A program made the position numbers and the translations under genes. 64,000 bases of DNA. It comes from CAWBOY01 sp963790585 (GTDB lineage: Bacteria > Planctomycetota > Planctomycetia > Gemmatales > Gemmataceae). Position 1 is the first letter of the stretch. Every line of letters begins with the position of its first letter. Positions 47,606 through 57,292 of the stretch are shown piece by piece. Under the pieces are notes generated by a model. That model was not told where the DNA came from. It was given only the letters and a program-made list of their open reading frames with translations, and did not search any database. The stretch covers positions 930,001 to 994,000 of the forward strand of contig CAWBOY010000001.1 of NCBI GenBank assembly GCA_963790585.1, in the 5' to 3' direction.

Positions 47606-49708
47606 ATGGCGAAGAAGCGAGGCAAAGCTCCAAGCAAAGCCGTAACCGGCGAAGATGCCGAGGCGACCGTAGGCACAGGCGGTGAAACGCATCAAACGGC
47701 TGCCGGCGACATGCCGGTGATGACCACGCAGCAGGGAGTGCCTGTAAGCGACGATCAGAACTCGCTCAAGGTCGGCCCGCGCGGGCCGACGATTCTCGAG
47801 GATTTCCATCTTCGCGAGAAGATTTTTCACTTCGATCACGAACGTATTCCGGAGCGCGTAGTCCATGCCAGGGGCTTCGGCGCTCATGGCTATTTCGAGA
47901 ACTATCATTCCCTCGCGGATGTCACCCGCGCTGATCTATTCCAGCGGGCGGGCGAAAAGACGCCGGTATTTGTACGGTTCTCGACAGTTGCTGGCAGCAA
48001 AGGCTCGCCCGACCTGGCCCGCGACGTGCGGGGCTTTGCCGTGAAGCTGTACAGCAAGGAAGGGAACTGGGACCTCGTGGGCAATAACATTCCTGTCTTC
48101 TTCATCCAGGACGCGATCAAATTCCCCGACCTGATCCATGCCGCGAAGCCTGAGCCGGACCGCGGCTTCCCGCAGGCCCAAACCGCCCACGACAACTTTT
48201 GGGACTTCATCTCGCTCACCCCCGAAAGCATGCACATGGTCATGTGGATCATGTCGGACCGTACGATTCCGCGCTCATTCCGCTTCATGGAGGGCTTTGG
48301 AGTCCACACATTCCGGCTGGTAAACGCCGCGGGGAAATCGACGTTCGTCAAGTTTCATTGGAAACCAAAGCAGGGCTTGCAGTCGGTCGTCTGGAACGAG
48401 GCGGTGAAGATCAACGGCGCCGATCCCGACTTCCACCGGCGCGACCTGTGGGCCGCCATCGAAGCAGGCGATTTTCCCGAGTGGGAACTCGGCTTCCAAC
48501 TCTTCGATGACGACTTCGCCCACCAGTTTGCTTTTGACATTTTGGATCCGACCAAATTGATCCCAGAGGAAGACGTACCCGTGCGACCGGTCGGCCGGCT
48601 GGTCCTCGACCGGCGCGTTGACAATTTCTTCGCGGAAACGGAGCAAGCAGCATTCTGTACTCAGAACGTCGTGCCGGGGATCGACTTCACGAACGATCCG
48701 CTCCTACAGGGGAGAAATTTCTCCTATCTGGACACGCAACTCAAGCGCTTGGGTGGGCCAAACTTCACACACCTGCCGATCAACGCACCGAAATGCCCGG
48801 TCAATACGTTCCAACAAGACGGCCATATGGCCATGCGCAACCCCGTGGGCCAGGTGAACTACGAACCGAACTCGCGCGGTATGGGACCAAGGGAATTGCC
48901 CCGGAAAGGCTTTCAGTCGTATGCGGCTAATGAAGAGGGCCCCAAGCAGCGTATTCGTTCGGAGACTTTTGCCGACCACTACAGCCAGGCCCGCCAGTTC
49001 TTCATCAGCCAAACCGAAATTGAGCAAACACACATTATCAACGCGCTGACATTCGAGTTGAGCAAGGTCGAGACTTTGGCAATCCGGGTACGTATGGTGT
49101 CTCACCTCCTGAATATCGACCAGGGGCTGGCCGACCAGGTAGCTAAGAATCTTCGCCTGGAGGAGATGCCCGAGGCCGCCAAAGCGGCCAAGCCGACCCG
49201 GCGAGACCTAAAGCCATCACCTGCCCTAAGCATTCTCAAAAACGGCCCGGAAACCTTCGCGGGCCGCAAGGTAGGGGCGCTGGTGACGGACGGCGTCGAT
49301 GCGAAAATCCTGGCAGCCTTGGCCAAAGCCGTCAAAAAGGAAGGAGCCATGCTGAAGCTGATCGCGCCAGAGATAGGAGGCATCTCGGACAGCGATGGCG
49401 CCATGCATCCAGCCGATGAGAAGCTGGAAGGCGGACCTTCCGTGCTGTTCGATGCCGTGGCGCTCTGAACGTCTGCCGAGGGAGCGGCGAAACTGGCGAG
49501 CTTCCCGGCGGCGCGTGACTTCGTCGCTGACGCAGTTGCGCACCGAAAGTTCATTGCCTATGTCGAGGATGCAGCGCCCTATTGGAGAAGGCAGCGGCCA
49601 ACGTTGATGCCGGGTTCATTCTGCTGGAGGGGGTCAAGGACTGCTCAAGGTTTGTAGAGGAGTGCCGAAAGCTGCGCTTCTGGGAGTGCGCGGGAGCGGA
49701 GCGGTAGG
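47606..49708 (+). CDS. katE: Large-subunit catalase (HPII/KatE-like), C-terminal domain interrupted
   Basis: The intact part (620 residues to a TGA at 49466-49468) is a clade 2 heme catalase. It has the distal histidine in RVVHARGFGAHGYFENYHS, the RFSTVAGSKGSPDLARDVRG block, the FWDFISLTPESMHMVMW segment and the proximal tyrosine in RNFSYLDTQLKRLG. After this core such catalases carry a DJ-1/PfpI-like flavodoxin domain. Here it begins (GRKVGALVTDGVDAKILAAL) but is cut by the in-frame TGA. The sequence continues in the same frame (SAEGAAKLASFPAARDFVAD, AVAHRKFIAYVEDAAP), and a second break near 49585 is needed to reach VDAGFILLEGVKDC and a stop at 49708. The core remains likely active for hydrogen peroxide dismutation. 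Confidence 0.85.
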
Positions 49709-49781
49709 AGCGAAGGGCACACGACGTGCCGATGTGGAACCCAAGAATTCTCTAGGAAGCCGGTAAGTTCGCAGCGCCTAA

Positions 49782-51221
49782 TACTGACAGCGCTACAATT
49801 GTATTCGCGGTCGTCTCTTACGGGATTCTCGGGCCGCCTGATTACGCTGCTGATGGTACACAATGACTTCCGAAGTATGGACCAGCTCCGACGTCCCCCG
49901 GCGATTCGCCAGCCATACGCCGCACCGTTGGTTCAAGGCTCGACAGACTTGCTCCAGGGTTATCTCCGGGTTTTTCCCCCCGAAGCCGATCGGTATGTTC
50001 AGCTACGAAACCAAACACCAACAAACACAAAATCATATGACGCATCAACGCCACATAACTCCGTCCCTCAAAATGGCCAAAGCCAAGCTCCGTTTTGCTC
50101 ACACGAAATGTATGCTCCACGTTCCATCGTTTGAATGCCACTCGTAACAACTTCTCCAACGGCGTCGCCGCCGACGCGTTCGACACAAAATACTTCACCT
50201 CCGCTGTTGTCAGGTTACGGGCCACTACCAACCAGTAGCTCCGCTCTGTTACCTCGCCATCACGCACCAGATACACCTGACCCGATCGTACTTCCCACAC
50301 TTGGTCCGCCATCGTCAGCCTGGTCAAAGTGATTCCCTGCCATTCTTGTTGGTTCAACGCTGAACTGTACCGCGATAGGTTATCGACACGTTTGCCTTTC
50401 CAACCGCCGCGTGGTGGCTGGCCCTTCGGCCGCCTCGTCAAACAACGAAAATTACGCGGTATTTCACCGATGTAGTACATGCCGTCACGAGTATCCAAGT
50501 CCGCAAGGAAGGCCGGCTTGCTACCGTAGTATTCGTCAAACGTCATCCAGTCAAAATGGAGACCATTCGCTTCGGATCGGCTTAACTGCTCCAGGGCAAT
50601 TCGCCATTTGGGTCGATAGACAATGTCATCAGGAATACTGGCTTGTTGACAACGTTCTCGGTCCTGACTCCATTGCTTGGGCAAAAACAAGTCGGCATCC
50701 ACCAGCGTCTTGAACTGGCCATGCACGACTCCAAGATGGACGGTGACGATACCATTCTCCACCTTGCCAACGGACCCACAATACTGGCGATGCACACCAG
50801 GAGTCTTGGTGCCTTTCTTGACCTGACTGGTTTCGTCAATGATGCCGATACGCCCAAGGTCGTCGGCTGTGATAGGTGCAGCCTGTTGAGCAAGGCGTTG
50901 CTGCAACTGGTTGCGTAGACGATCCTGATCCCAGACATGATCTCGTAGAAACTCCTGGAGGGTGCGGACGGCCGTACCTGAGGCCAGAGCGATCGGCTCA
51001 ATGCTCTTGCGTGGCAAGTCGGAGAGTAGTCCGCGGCAGTATGTGTTCAAGTGTTCACGCGTGCGGTCTTGGACGAAGCAATCCTCGAATTCACGCAGGT
51101 AGGAAGTGAACGCCGGTCCCAGGGCCGCAATTTGTTCGGGAGTCATGATGGTTCTCCGCTGTAACAGCTGTACTGTGGATAGCTTATGCAGCTGGATGCG
51201 GATTTTGTAGCGCCGTAGGTA
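49782..51221 (-). mobile_element. Complete IS701-family insertion sequence, 1,440 bp
   Basis: Terminal inverted repeats TACTGACAGCGCTACAA (49782-49798) and TACCTACGGCGCTACAA (complement of 51205-51221) match at 14 of 17 positions. They are flanked by a direct repeat CTAA at 49778-49781 and 51222-51225, matching the YTAR target preference reported for IS701. The element holds one intact transposase gene. It lies 69 bases past the reconstructed catalase end and so does not itself interrupt it. The intact gene and target duplication suggest a fairly recent insertion. Confidence 0.88.
49842..51146 (-). CDS. IS701-family DDE transposase
   Basis: A 434-residue transposase starting MTPEQIAALGPAFTSYLREF. 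The first aspartate is in LGRIGIIDETSQVKKGTKTP, the second in LHFDWMTFDEYYGSKPAFLA, and the glutamate in VEHTFRVSKTELGFGHFEGR, a DDE triad in IS701 order. It cuts and joins DNA at the element's terminal repeats. No frame break is present. The start is ATG at 51146 with GGAG upstream inside the element. Confidence 0.93.
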   Translation of the reverse strand: MTPEQIAALGPAFTSYLREFEDCFVQDRTREHLNTYCRGLLSDLPRKSIEPIALASGTAVRTLQEFLRDHVWDQDRLRNQLQQRLAQQAAPITADDLGRIGIIDETSQVKKGTKTPGVHRQYCGSVGKVENGIVTVHLGVVHGQFKTLVDADLFLPKQWSQDRERCQQASIPDDIVYRPKWRIALEQLSRSEANGLHFDWMTFDEYYGSKPAFLADLDTRDGMYYIGEIPRNFRCLTRRPKGQPPRGGWKGKRVDNLSRYSSALNQQEWQGITLTRLTMADQVWEVRSGQVYLVRDGEVTERSYWLVVARNLTTAEVKYFVSNASAATPLEKLLRVAFKRWNVEHTFRVSKTELGFGHFEGRSYVALMRHMILCLLVFGFVAEHTDRLRGEKPGDNPGASLSSLEPTVRRMAGESPGDVGAGPYFGSHCVPSAA

Positions 51222-51244
51222 CTAACTGATGTCGGCCAACAAAA

Positions 51245-51280
51245 GGGGGCCTGGAAATTTCTGTCCAGGCCCTTTTTTTA
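51245..51280. terminator. Intrinsic terminator, bidirectional
   Basis: A GGGCCTGGA stem (51247-51255) pairs with TCCAGGCCC (51264-51272) around an 8-base loop. T residues follow on the plus strand and A residues precede it, giving a T run on the minus strand too. It lies just past the end of the SDR gene at 51299 on its reading strand. Confidence 0.8.
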
Positions 51281-51298
51281 TTAAACTCGTGAATCGTC

Positions 51299-52210
51299 TT
51301 ATTTTTTCTCACGCCCGCCGGTCCCGTGCGTTTGACCGGCTACTCCCGCCACCTCGCTCGGACGCGATAAGGCTCCCTCCGGATTGCGTGGCGGTTCGTC
51401 GTAGTGGAGGTCGCCGACTCGACCGGCGGCCATCTTGTCTGTCATACCCGGCACGAGTTTCGCCATAGTCGTATTGAAGAGCGACATCGCCCCGACCTTC
51501 TTTTCACGAACGGGCGACACGGCTGCGTCGAGGATGGCTTCGGCCACCTGCTTCGGCTCAATCGTTGGCGGCGGGAGCTTCGGTTCCTGACTCATGTAAT
51601 TCCTGGCATGCTGAGGAAACGGCGTGTTGACGGCTGTCGGCTGAATTAGGGTAATCGAAACGGGAAGCCTGTCCACATCCTCAACCTCGATACGTAACAC
51701 ATCAATGTACCCCTTGATCGCGTGCTTGGTTGCGACATACATACTCATGAGCGGTGCGAACGAGTCCGACACCTCGCTGCCGACGGTAATCAATGCTCCA
51801 CCTTTTGTCTTGAGATGCGGCAGGGCAACCATGCAGCCATTGACCGCTCCCCAGAAGTTGGTGTCGAACAGTCGTCGGGCGTCTGTCTCTTGCGTCGCCT
51901 CAGTCCGTCCATACATGCCCAGTCCGGCATTGTTCACCCATGTGTCGATGCGCCCGAATTTCTTGATGGCGGCGGCGGCGACTGCTTGAACCTGGTTGCG
52001 ATCGCAAACGTCACAGGGCACAGCGATGGCCTTGCCACCCGCGGCCGTGAGGCGATCGACGACCTCGTTCAGCGTTCGCTCACTACGAGCCGCCAAGACC
52101 ACGGACGCCCCGCGCTTCGCTGCTTCCTCGGCTGTCGTCAGACCGATCCCCGAGGACGCCCCGGTGATAACAAGGACTTGATCGGCGATTTTCTTCAGCT
52201 TTATTGACAT
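51299..52210 (-). CDS. Short-chain dehydrogenase/reductase
   Basis: A 303-residue SDR. The cofactor loop TGASSGIGLTTAEEAAKRGA, the DTWVNNAGLGMYGRTEATQE segment and the catalytic YVATKHAIKGYIDVLRIE (YxxxK) are standard. The extension after about residue 235, ending GQTHGTGGREKK, is longer than the classical 250 residues and places it with the 'extended-tail' SDRs of unknown substrate. It is divergent from a second SDR gene at 52385, with a 174-base gap. The terminator at 51245-51280 follows. Confidence 0.9.
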   Translation of the reverse strand: MSIKLKKIADQVLVITGASSGIGLTTAEEAAKRGASVVLAARSERTLNEVVDRLTAAGGKAIAVPCDVCDRNQVQAVAAAAIKKFGRIDTWVNNAGLGMYGRTEATQETDARRLFDTNFWGAVNGCMVALPHLKTKGGALITVGSEVSDSFAPLMSMYVATKHAIKGYIDVLRIEVEDVDRLPVSITLIQPTAVNTPFPQHARNYMSQEPKLPPPTIEPKQVAEAILDAAVSPVREKKVGAMSLFNTTMAKLVPGMTDKMAAGRVGDLHYDEPPRNPEGALSRPSEVAGVAGQTHGTGGREKK

Positions 52211-52384
52211 CTTGGTACTCCAGAAAATGTTTTAAGGTGGCCGTCACAACGCAAAATTACGGTGTGAAATGTATTTGCAATCGGCGCGCCAGAAAGTCTT
52301 TTCCATCCACGCTGAACCAATAGGCGAATTTCGGCATGAAAGTTGCGTTTTGGGTCTTGCCTCTATTGTTTTCGGAGATCCAAC

Positions 52385-53380
52385 ATGGAACCAAACGAAA
52401 AACCCTCACGTCGTCACGCTATCCAGATGGGAGCGGCGGCTGTACCCGCGCTCCTGGCTGCCGCCGGGGCCGTGGCTTCGCAAGAAAAGACATTAGCCCC
52501 GGCCCTGGAGAATCCGCGCGACCTCTACCCGAAGCCACCGTTCAAGCGGCAGCCTCAGGAGCCGCCGGGTCTCGCCTCGAAGATGGAGCCACGGCCTGAT
52601 CACGGTGAGAAGAGCTACAAGGGTTCCGGCAGACTTGCGGCGCGGAAGGCTCTGATAACCGGCGGCGACTCGGGCATCGGCAGGGCCGCCGCTATTGCGT
52701 TCGCGCGGGAGGGAGCTGATGTTGCCATCGGCTACCTGCCGGTCGAGGAACCGGACGCCAAGGAAGTGATCGAACTGATCCGCGCAGCCGGCCGCAAAGC
52801 TATCGCGCTTCCCGGCGACATTCGTGACGAATCGTTCTGCAAGAAACTGGTAGCCGACGCTATCAAGGGCTTGGGTGGACTTGATATTCTGGTCAACAAC
52901 GCAGGCAAGCAAGTAGCTCAGGCGTCGATCGCGGATATTACTACCGAGCAATTTGACGCCACCTTCAAGACCAACGTGTACGCGATGTTTTGGATCACGA
53001 AGGCAGCCTTGCCGCATATGCCCGCCGGGGCGGCGGTCATCAACACGGCGTCGATCCAGGCCTATGAACCATCGCCAAATTTACTGGATTATGCTCAGAC
53101 CAAGTCGTGCATCGTGTCGTTCACCAAGGCGTTGGCCAAGCAGTTGGCCTCCAAGGGGATTCGCGTGAACGCCGTGGCTCCCGGTCCGTTCTGGACTCCG
53201 CTGCAGCCCAGCGGCGGCCAACCTCAGGAAGCATTGGAGACGTTCGGCGCGAAGTCTCCCCTCGGCCGCCCCGGCCAACCAGCCGAAATCGCTCCCACCT
53301 ACGTCCTGCTCGCTTCGTCGGAAGCGAGTTACGTCACAGGTGAGGTGTTCGGCAACGCAGGGGGCAACGCCCCGTACTAA
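52385..53380 (+). CDS. SDR-family oxidoreductase, Tat-exported
   Basis: A 331-residue SDR beginning MEPNEKPSRRHAIQMGAAAV, which has the twin-arginine and hydrophobic region of a Tat signal, so the folded enzyme may be secreted. The PKPPFKRQPQEPPGLASKME linker is typical of the YghA-like group of NADP-dependent reductases. Cofactor loop ITGGDSGIGRAAAIAFAREG, the NNAGKQVAQAS loop and the catalytic S...YAQTK (TASIQAYEPSPNLLDYAQTK) follow. Start ATG at 52385 fits the Tat signal; upstream codons do not. It probably reduces an aldehyde or ketone. Confidence 0.88.
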   Translation: MEPNEKPSRRHAIQMGAAAVPALLAAAGAVASQEKTLAPALENPRDLYPKPPFKRQPQEPPGLASKMEPRPDHGEKSYKGSGRLAARKALITGGDSGIGRAAAIAFAREGADVAIGYLPVEEPDAKEVIELIRAAGRKAIALPGDIRDESFCKKLVADAIKGLGGLDILVNNAGKQVAQASIADITTEQFDATFKTNVYAMFWITKAALPHMPAGAAVINTASIQAYEPSPNLLDYAQTKSCIVSFTKALAKQLASKGIRVNAVAPGPFWTPLQPSGGQPQEALETFGAKSPLGRPGQPAEIAPTYVLLASSEASYVTGEVFGNAGGNAPY

Positions 53381-53456
53381 AGGCGGTACATGCTAATGGC
53401 CTAGCGCCGAATTGAGCACGGTGATAGAGCTGGAGCCAGCCAATAAGGAGATAAAA

Positions 53457-54125
53457 ATGCATGGCTTGACGGGCGTATTGTTGGATGTAGACGGTACCCT
53501 CGTCGACAGCAATGACGCTCATGCGCGTGCCTGGTTGCAAGCGCTGAGCGAGGTTAAGGTTCAGGCGGCCTTTGCGACCGTCCGGCGCCTGATTGGCAAA
53601 GGTGGAGATAAATTGCTGCCGGAGGTCGCGGGGATCGATGCTGAGTCTCCAAAAGGAAAAGCGATTAGTAAACGCAGGGGCGAAATCTTTCAAAAGGAGT
53701 TTCTGCCCTCGCTGCACCCATTTCCTGAGGTGAAGCAATTGCTTGCTCGCATGAAAAAGGCAGGTCTGCGCCTCGGAGTCGCAAGCTCCGCCAAAGACGA
53801 CGAACTCAAAAGTCTCTTGCGCATCTGTGAGGCAGATGAGTTCGTCGAAGCCTCCACCTCATCCGATGATGCCGACAATTCAAAGCCGGATCCGGATATA
53901 GTACATGCAGCACTCAAGCGGCTCGGCCTTCCGGCCGGCCAGGTCATCTTGCTGGGAGACACACCCTATGACGTGGAGGCTGGGAATCGGGCGGCCGTGA
54001 AAGTAGTCGCACTTCGATGTGGAGGCTGGGACGATACGGGGCTTGCGGGAGCACTCAAGGTTTATGACAGTCCCGCCGAGCTACTTGCCCAATTTGAGGA
54101 ATCGCCATTTGTTCGCACATCCTGA
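53457..54125 (+). CDS. HAD-superfamily phosphatase, beta-phosphoglucomutase-like
   Basis: A 222-residue HAD-type hydrolase. Motif I is GVLLDVDGTLVDSNDAHARA, motif II RLGVASSAKDDELKSLLRIC, and motif III/IV SKPDPDIVHAALKRLG and VILLGDTPYDVEAGNRAAVK. The four-helix cap with RRLIGKGGDKLLPEVAGID makes phosphoglycolate or sugar-phosphate substrates likely. An AAGGAG ribosome binding site at 53446-53451 fixes the start at ATG 53457. It is separated from the SDR by 76 bases in the same direction. Confidence 0.88.
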   Translation: MHGLTGVLLDVDGTLVDSNDAHARAWLQALSEVKVQAAFATVRRLIGKGGDKLLPEVAGIDAESPKGKAISKRRGEIFQKEFLPSLHPFPEVKQLLARMKKAGLRLGVASSAKDDELKSLLRICEADEFVEASTSSDDADNSKPDPDIVHAALKRLGLPAGQVILLGDTPYDVEAGNRAAVKVVALRCGGWDDTGLAGALKVYDSPAELLAQFEESPFVRTS

Positions 54126-54147
54126 CGTCGGTCTGCTAAATTGGAGT

Positions 54148-54429
54148 TTAAGGACGGAAGCAGCTGTGAAGGCCCAGCCCGGTGATCTCGCCAAGGGCCG
54201 TGGCCATCTCCACTAGTGTATGCACAGCCTCGCGTGAGGACACATCGACCGTCGCGACGCACACTTCGTATCCGGCGTTTCCCAGTACCTCTGCCGGCAC
54301 ATTGGCGTATGCCGGGCGCATATCGGCCAGCAAGACTTGCTTACCGACACCGACCCGCCGCGCGATTGCATGACCGATCTGACCTGCTCCTATGACAAAG
54401 ACAACTCTTTGCCTCTCTTTTCCTTTCAT
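54148..54429 (-). pseudogene. Truncated NAD(P)-binding (SDR-like) gene remnant
   Basis: The first 93 codons of a Rossmann-fold gene: VVFVIGAGQIGHAIARRVGV followed by GKQVLLADMRPAYANVPAEV and CVATVDVSSREAVHTLVEMA. Full members of the family are about 270 residues or more; here similarity ends near LGEITGL, about 20 bases before the stop. The ATG at 54429 overlaps the upstream CMD gene's stop (ATGA), so it was once part of the same operon. The catalytic YxxxK part is missing, so it is unlikely to be active. Confidence 0.7.
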
Positions 54430-55199
54430 AATTTCTTTGTTTCCAAAGGAGGTGCAACTTCGTCGATTGCCCGTAGTCCGTTGAGCATGCGTGGATAGCC
54501 GATGTACGGTAGCAGTTGCGTCAGAACGTCGATCAGCTGTGCGCGGTCGTTGCCGACGTGGAGGTTTGCGGCGACATGGCCTTTCACTTGTGCTTCGCAT
54601 CCCCCAAGTGAGACCAGAAAACTAAAGGTCAACAGTTCGCGTGTGGGAAGATCTATTCCGGTGCGGGTCAAGTAGTCACCGAAGCAGTTCGCTGACAGGT
54701 AATGCTGTACGCGTTTTTGGTCGGCTGGGGCGGAGGCGTAAAGCTTGTCGACGACCTCTTCGCCGACGATCCGCTTTTGGACCGCGTGTCCTTTTTCGCC
54801 ACGAGTCTCAGGATTAGTCTTGGATTGACCCATTAGGGGAAGTTTGATGCCACGCTCGGTGAGTATTTCGTTCGTCGCATGGATGAAGTCGAAGACCTTG
54901 GACATGCCGACATAGGGAACTGCCTGATAAACGATCTCCTTGACCTCAACTGGCGTCACTCCGACGGTAAGCGCTGCGCCGAGCATGACGCGGTACTCTT
55001 GTAGTGCCTGAGATGCGATCATTGACGCAAGCTGGACCATCAGGCGCGTCTGCGCGTCCAGACTGCAATGGCGGAGAACTTCATCGAAGGCGAAGTTGTC
55101 GAAGATTTCAATGAGATCGGGATCTGTCAGCACCAGTGTAGAGACGTGGCCGGGAAAAAGCTCATCGTGGTTTTTTCGTGCTCGTTCATTTGGCGGCAT
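54426..55199 (-). CDS. Carboxymuconolactone decarboxylase-family protein, two-domain
   Basis: A 257-residue protein with two CMD (AhpD-like) domains. The first contains RLMVQLASMIASQALQEYRV and GVTPVEVKEIVYQAVPYVGM; the second contains RELLTFSFLVSLGGCEAQVK and LIDVLTQLLPYIGYPRMLNG. No CxxC pair of the peroxidase type is seen; only single cysteines are present. It is likely a small-molecule binding or hydrolytic enzyme. It is followed by the truncated SDR with a 4-base overlap and preceded by the aldo/keto reductase at a 12-base gap, in one operon. Confidence 0.85.
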   Translation of the reverse strand: MPPNERARKNHDELFPGHVSTLVLTDPDLIEIFDNFAFDEVLRHCSLDAQTRLMVQLASMIASQALQEYRVMLGAALTVGVTPVEVKEIVYQAVPYVGMSKVFDFIHATNEILTERGIKLPLMGQSKTNPETRGEKGHAVQKRIVGEEVVDKLYASAPADQKRVQHYLSANCFGDYLTRTGIDLPTRELLTFSFLVSLGGCEAQVKGHVAANLHVGNDRAQLIDVLTQLLPYIGYPRMLNGLRAIDEVAPPLETKKL

Positions 55200-55211
55200 A
55201 GCTATTCTCCT

Positions 55212-56201
55212 TTAGCGATTGATCATTTTCTGAGCGGCCTCCGAGTACCTCTCGCCCTGCACCGTGATCTTTGCGGCAGCGGTGTCGATGTCGCGTAAAT
55301 CGCCTACAGTCAGTTCGACGGCACTCGCAGCGGTGTTTTCCTGTAACCGGTGTAGTTTCGTCGTCCCCGGAATCGGCACGATCCACGGCTTTCGGGTGAG
55401 AAGCCATGCGAGTGCGATTTGCGCGGGTGTCGCGTTTTTCCGCGGGGCGATGTTATCGAGAAGATCGACCAATGCCCGGTTTGCTTTTCGGGCCTCCGTG
55501 GAAAAGCGGGGCACGCTATTGCGGAAGTCGGTGCTGGCGAAAGAGGTGGTCTCGTCCATCTTTCCCGTGAGGTAGCCCTTGCCCAGCGGACTGAACGGGA
55601 CGAAGCCAATGCCGAGTTCTTCAAGGGTTGGAATGATTTCCGTTTCCGGTTCTCTCCACCAAAGCGAGTATTCGCTTTGAAGAGCGGTAACCGACTGAAC
55701 GGCGTGTGCTCTTCGAATGACCTGCACGCCCGCTTCCGAAAGTCCAAAATATTTGACCTTTCCTGCCTTTATGAGGTCTTTCACCGCTCCGGCTACATCT
55801 TCAATTGGTACGTTCGGATCGACGCGATGCTGATAGAGAAGGTCGATGCGGTCGGTCTTGAGCCGCTGCAGAGACGCCTCGGCCACTTGCTTGATATGCT
55901 CGGGGCGGCTGTTGAGACCTGCTTGTTTTCCGTTGGCGTCAAAGTAAAAACCGAACTTGGTGGCGATCACGACTCGATCGCGAACTGGTGCGAGCGCCTT
56001 GCCCACAAGCACTTCGTTCGTGTACGGACCGTAGACTTCGGCGGTGTCGAAAAAGGTGACGCCGAGATCAACGGCTGCCCAGATGACCGAAATCATCTCT
56101 TGTTCGTCCCCGGCCGGGCCATATCCGAAGCTCATACCCATGCAGCCAAGGCCAAGAGCCGAGACTTCCAAGCCACTCTTTCCTAGTTTTCGCTTTTCCA
56201 T
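55212..56201 (-). CDS. Aldo/keto reductase
   Basis: A 329-residue TIM-barrel reductase beginning MEKRKLGKSGLEVSALGLGC. The catalytic tetrad is visible as D and Y in TFFDTAEVYGPYTNEVLVGK, K in VVIATKFGFYFDANGK, and H in DLLYQHRVDPNVPIEDVAG. The NADP-binding loop near the C-terminus (IVPIPGTTKLHRLQENTAA) is intact. It resembles the YajO/YghZ-type subfamily that acts on aldehydes. It lies 12 bases upstream of the CMD gene in the same operon, and follows the alcohol dehydrogenase gene by 27 bases. Confidence 0.92.
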   Translation of the reverse strand: MEKRKLGKSGLEVSALGLGCMGMSFGYGPAGDEQEMISVIWAAVDLGVTFFDTAEVYGPYTNEVLVGKALAPVRDRVVIATKFGFYFDANGKQAGLNSRPEHIKQVAEASLQRLKTDRIDLLYQHRVDPNVPIEDVAGAVKDLIKAGKVKYFGLSEAGVQVIRRAHAVQSVTALQSEYSLWWREPETEIIPTLEELGIGFVPFSPLGKGYLTGKMDETTSFASTDFRNSVPRFSTEARKANRALVDLLDNIAPRKNATPAQIALAWLLTRKPWIVPIPGTTKLHRLQENTAASAVELTVGDLRDIDTAAAKITVQGERYSEAAQKMINR

Positions 56202-56228
56202 TGCTATCTCCTTCTGATGATTGCGGGG

Positions 56229-57292
56229 TTATTCGGATTTGAGCGAGGCCATGTCGATGCTGAAGCGATATTTAACATCGGATTTGACCAGCCGCTCATA
56301 GGCTTCGTACACACGTTGAATCGGGATGACTTCCACGTCGGCGGTTATGTTGTGCTGTCCACAGAAGTCGAGCATCTCCTGCGTCTCGGCGATCCCCCCG
56401 ATGATCGATCCGGCGAGGTTTCGACGGCCCATGAGGAGTGCGAACGCGGAAACCGGCATTGGCTTTTCGGGGCTCCGACCAGGCACAGTGTGCCGTCGTG
56501 CTTGAGTAGATTGAGATAGGCGTTTACGTCATGGTCAGCCGCGATAGTATCGAGCAGAAAGTCGAAAGTTCCTGCCGCATTTTTCATCGCGTTCGCGTCT
56601 TTCGAGATGATCACCGCGTCAGCCCCAAGTCGCTTCGCGTCCTCCACTTTGTTAGCCGAGGTGGTAAAGACCGTGGTATGAGCTCCAAAGGCGTGGGAGA
56701 ACTTGACACCCATGTGGCCCAGGCCGCCTAAGCCCATGATGCCCACGCGCTTCCCCTTTGTAACGCCCCAACGTCGTAACGGAGAATAAGTGGTTATGCC
56801 GGCACATAGGAGCGGAGCAACTCCGGACAGCGCCAAGTTCTTTGGCACGCGGAGAACGAAGTGCTCATCAACAACGACGCTACCGGAATAGCCGCCGTAA
56901 GTGACGGGAGCGGTTTTGTGCCTGTCAGGCGAGTTGAACGTGAGCACCTGATTCGGGCATAGGTTTTCGAGGTGGTCTTTGCAGTTCGGACAGGTGTGAT
57001 CCGAGTCCACCAGGCAGCCGACACCCACCAGGTCGCCGACTTTGTACTTCGTTACCGCAGAGCCGACTTTGGCTACCCGGCCAACGATTTCGTGGCCTGG
57101 CACAATCGGATAGACGGTGGGCATGATGCTCTGCCACTCGTCACGCACTGAGTGCAGATCCGAGTGACAGATGCCACAGAAGAGGATTTCGATTTGCACG
57201 TCCCGTTCGGTAGGATCGCGGCGCGGGATTGCTATAGACGCAAGCGGCGAGGTTGCGCTGGCGGCGGAGTAGGCTTTAGTCTGATAGGCCAT
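56229..57292 (-). CDS. Zinc-dependent alcohol dehydrogenase, CAD/YahK-like (frame broken)
   Basis: About 350 residues from ATG 57292 (AAGGAG upstream). Catalytic zinc ligands are in EILFCGICHSDLHSVRDEWQ and VPGHEIVGRVAKVGSAVTKY; structural zinc cysteines are in DHTCPNCKDHLENLCPNQVL; the cofactor fold is GIMGLGGLGHMGVKFSHAFG. The frame breaks near 56469: restoring one base in a CCCCGAAAAG run turns GAPKSQC into GAPEKPMPVSAFALLMGRRN and a family C-terminus to a stop at 56229-56231. Probably oxidises or reduces primary alcohols or cinnamyl-type aldehydes with NADP(H). Confidence 0.9.
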
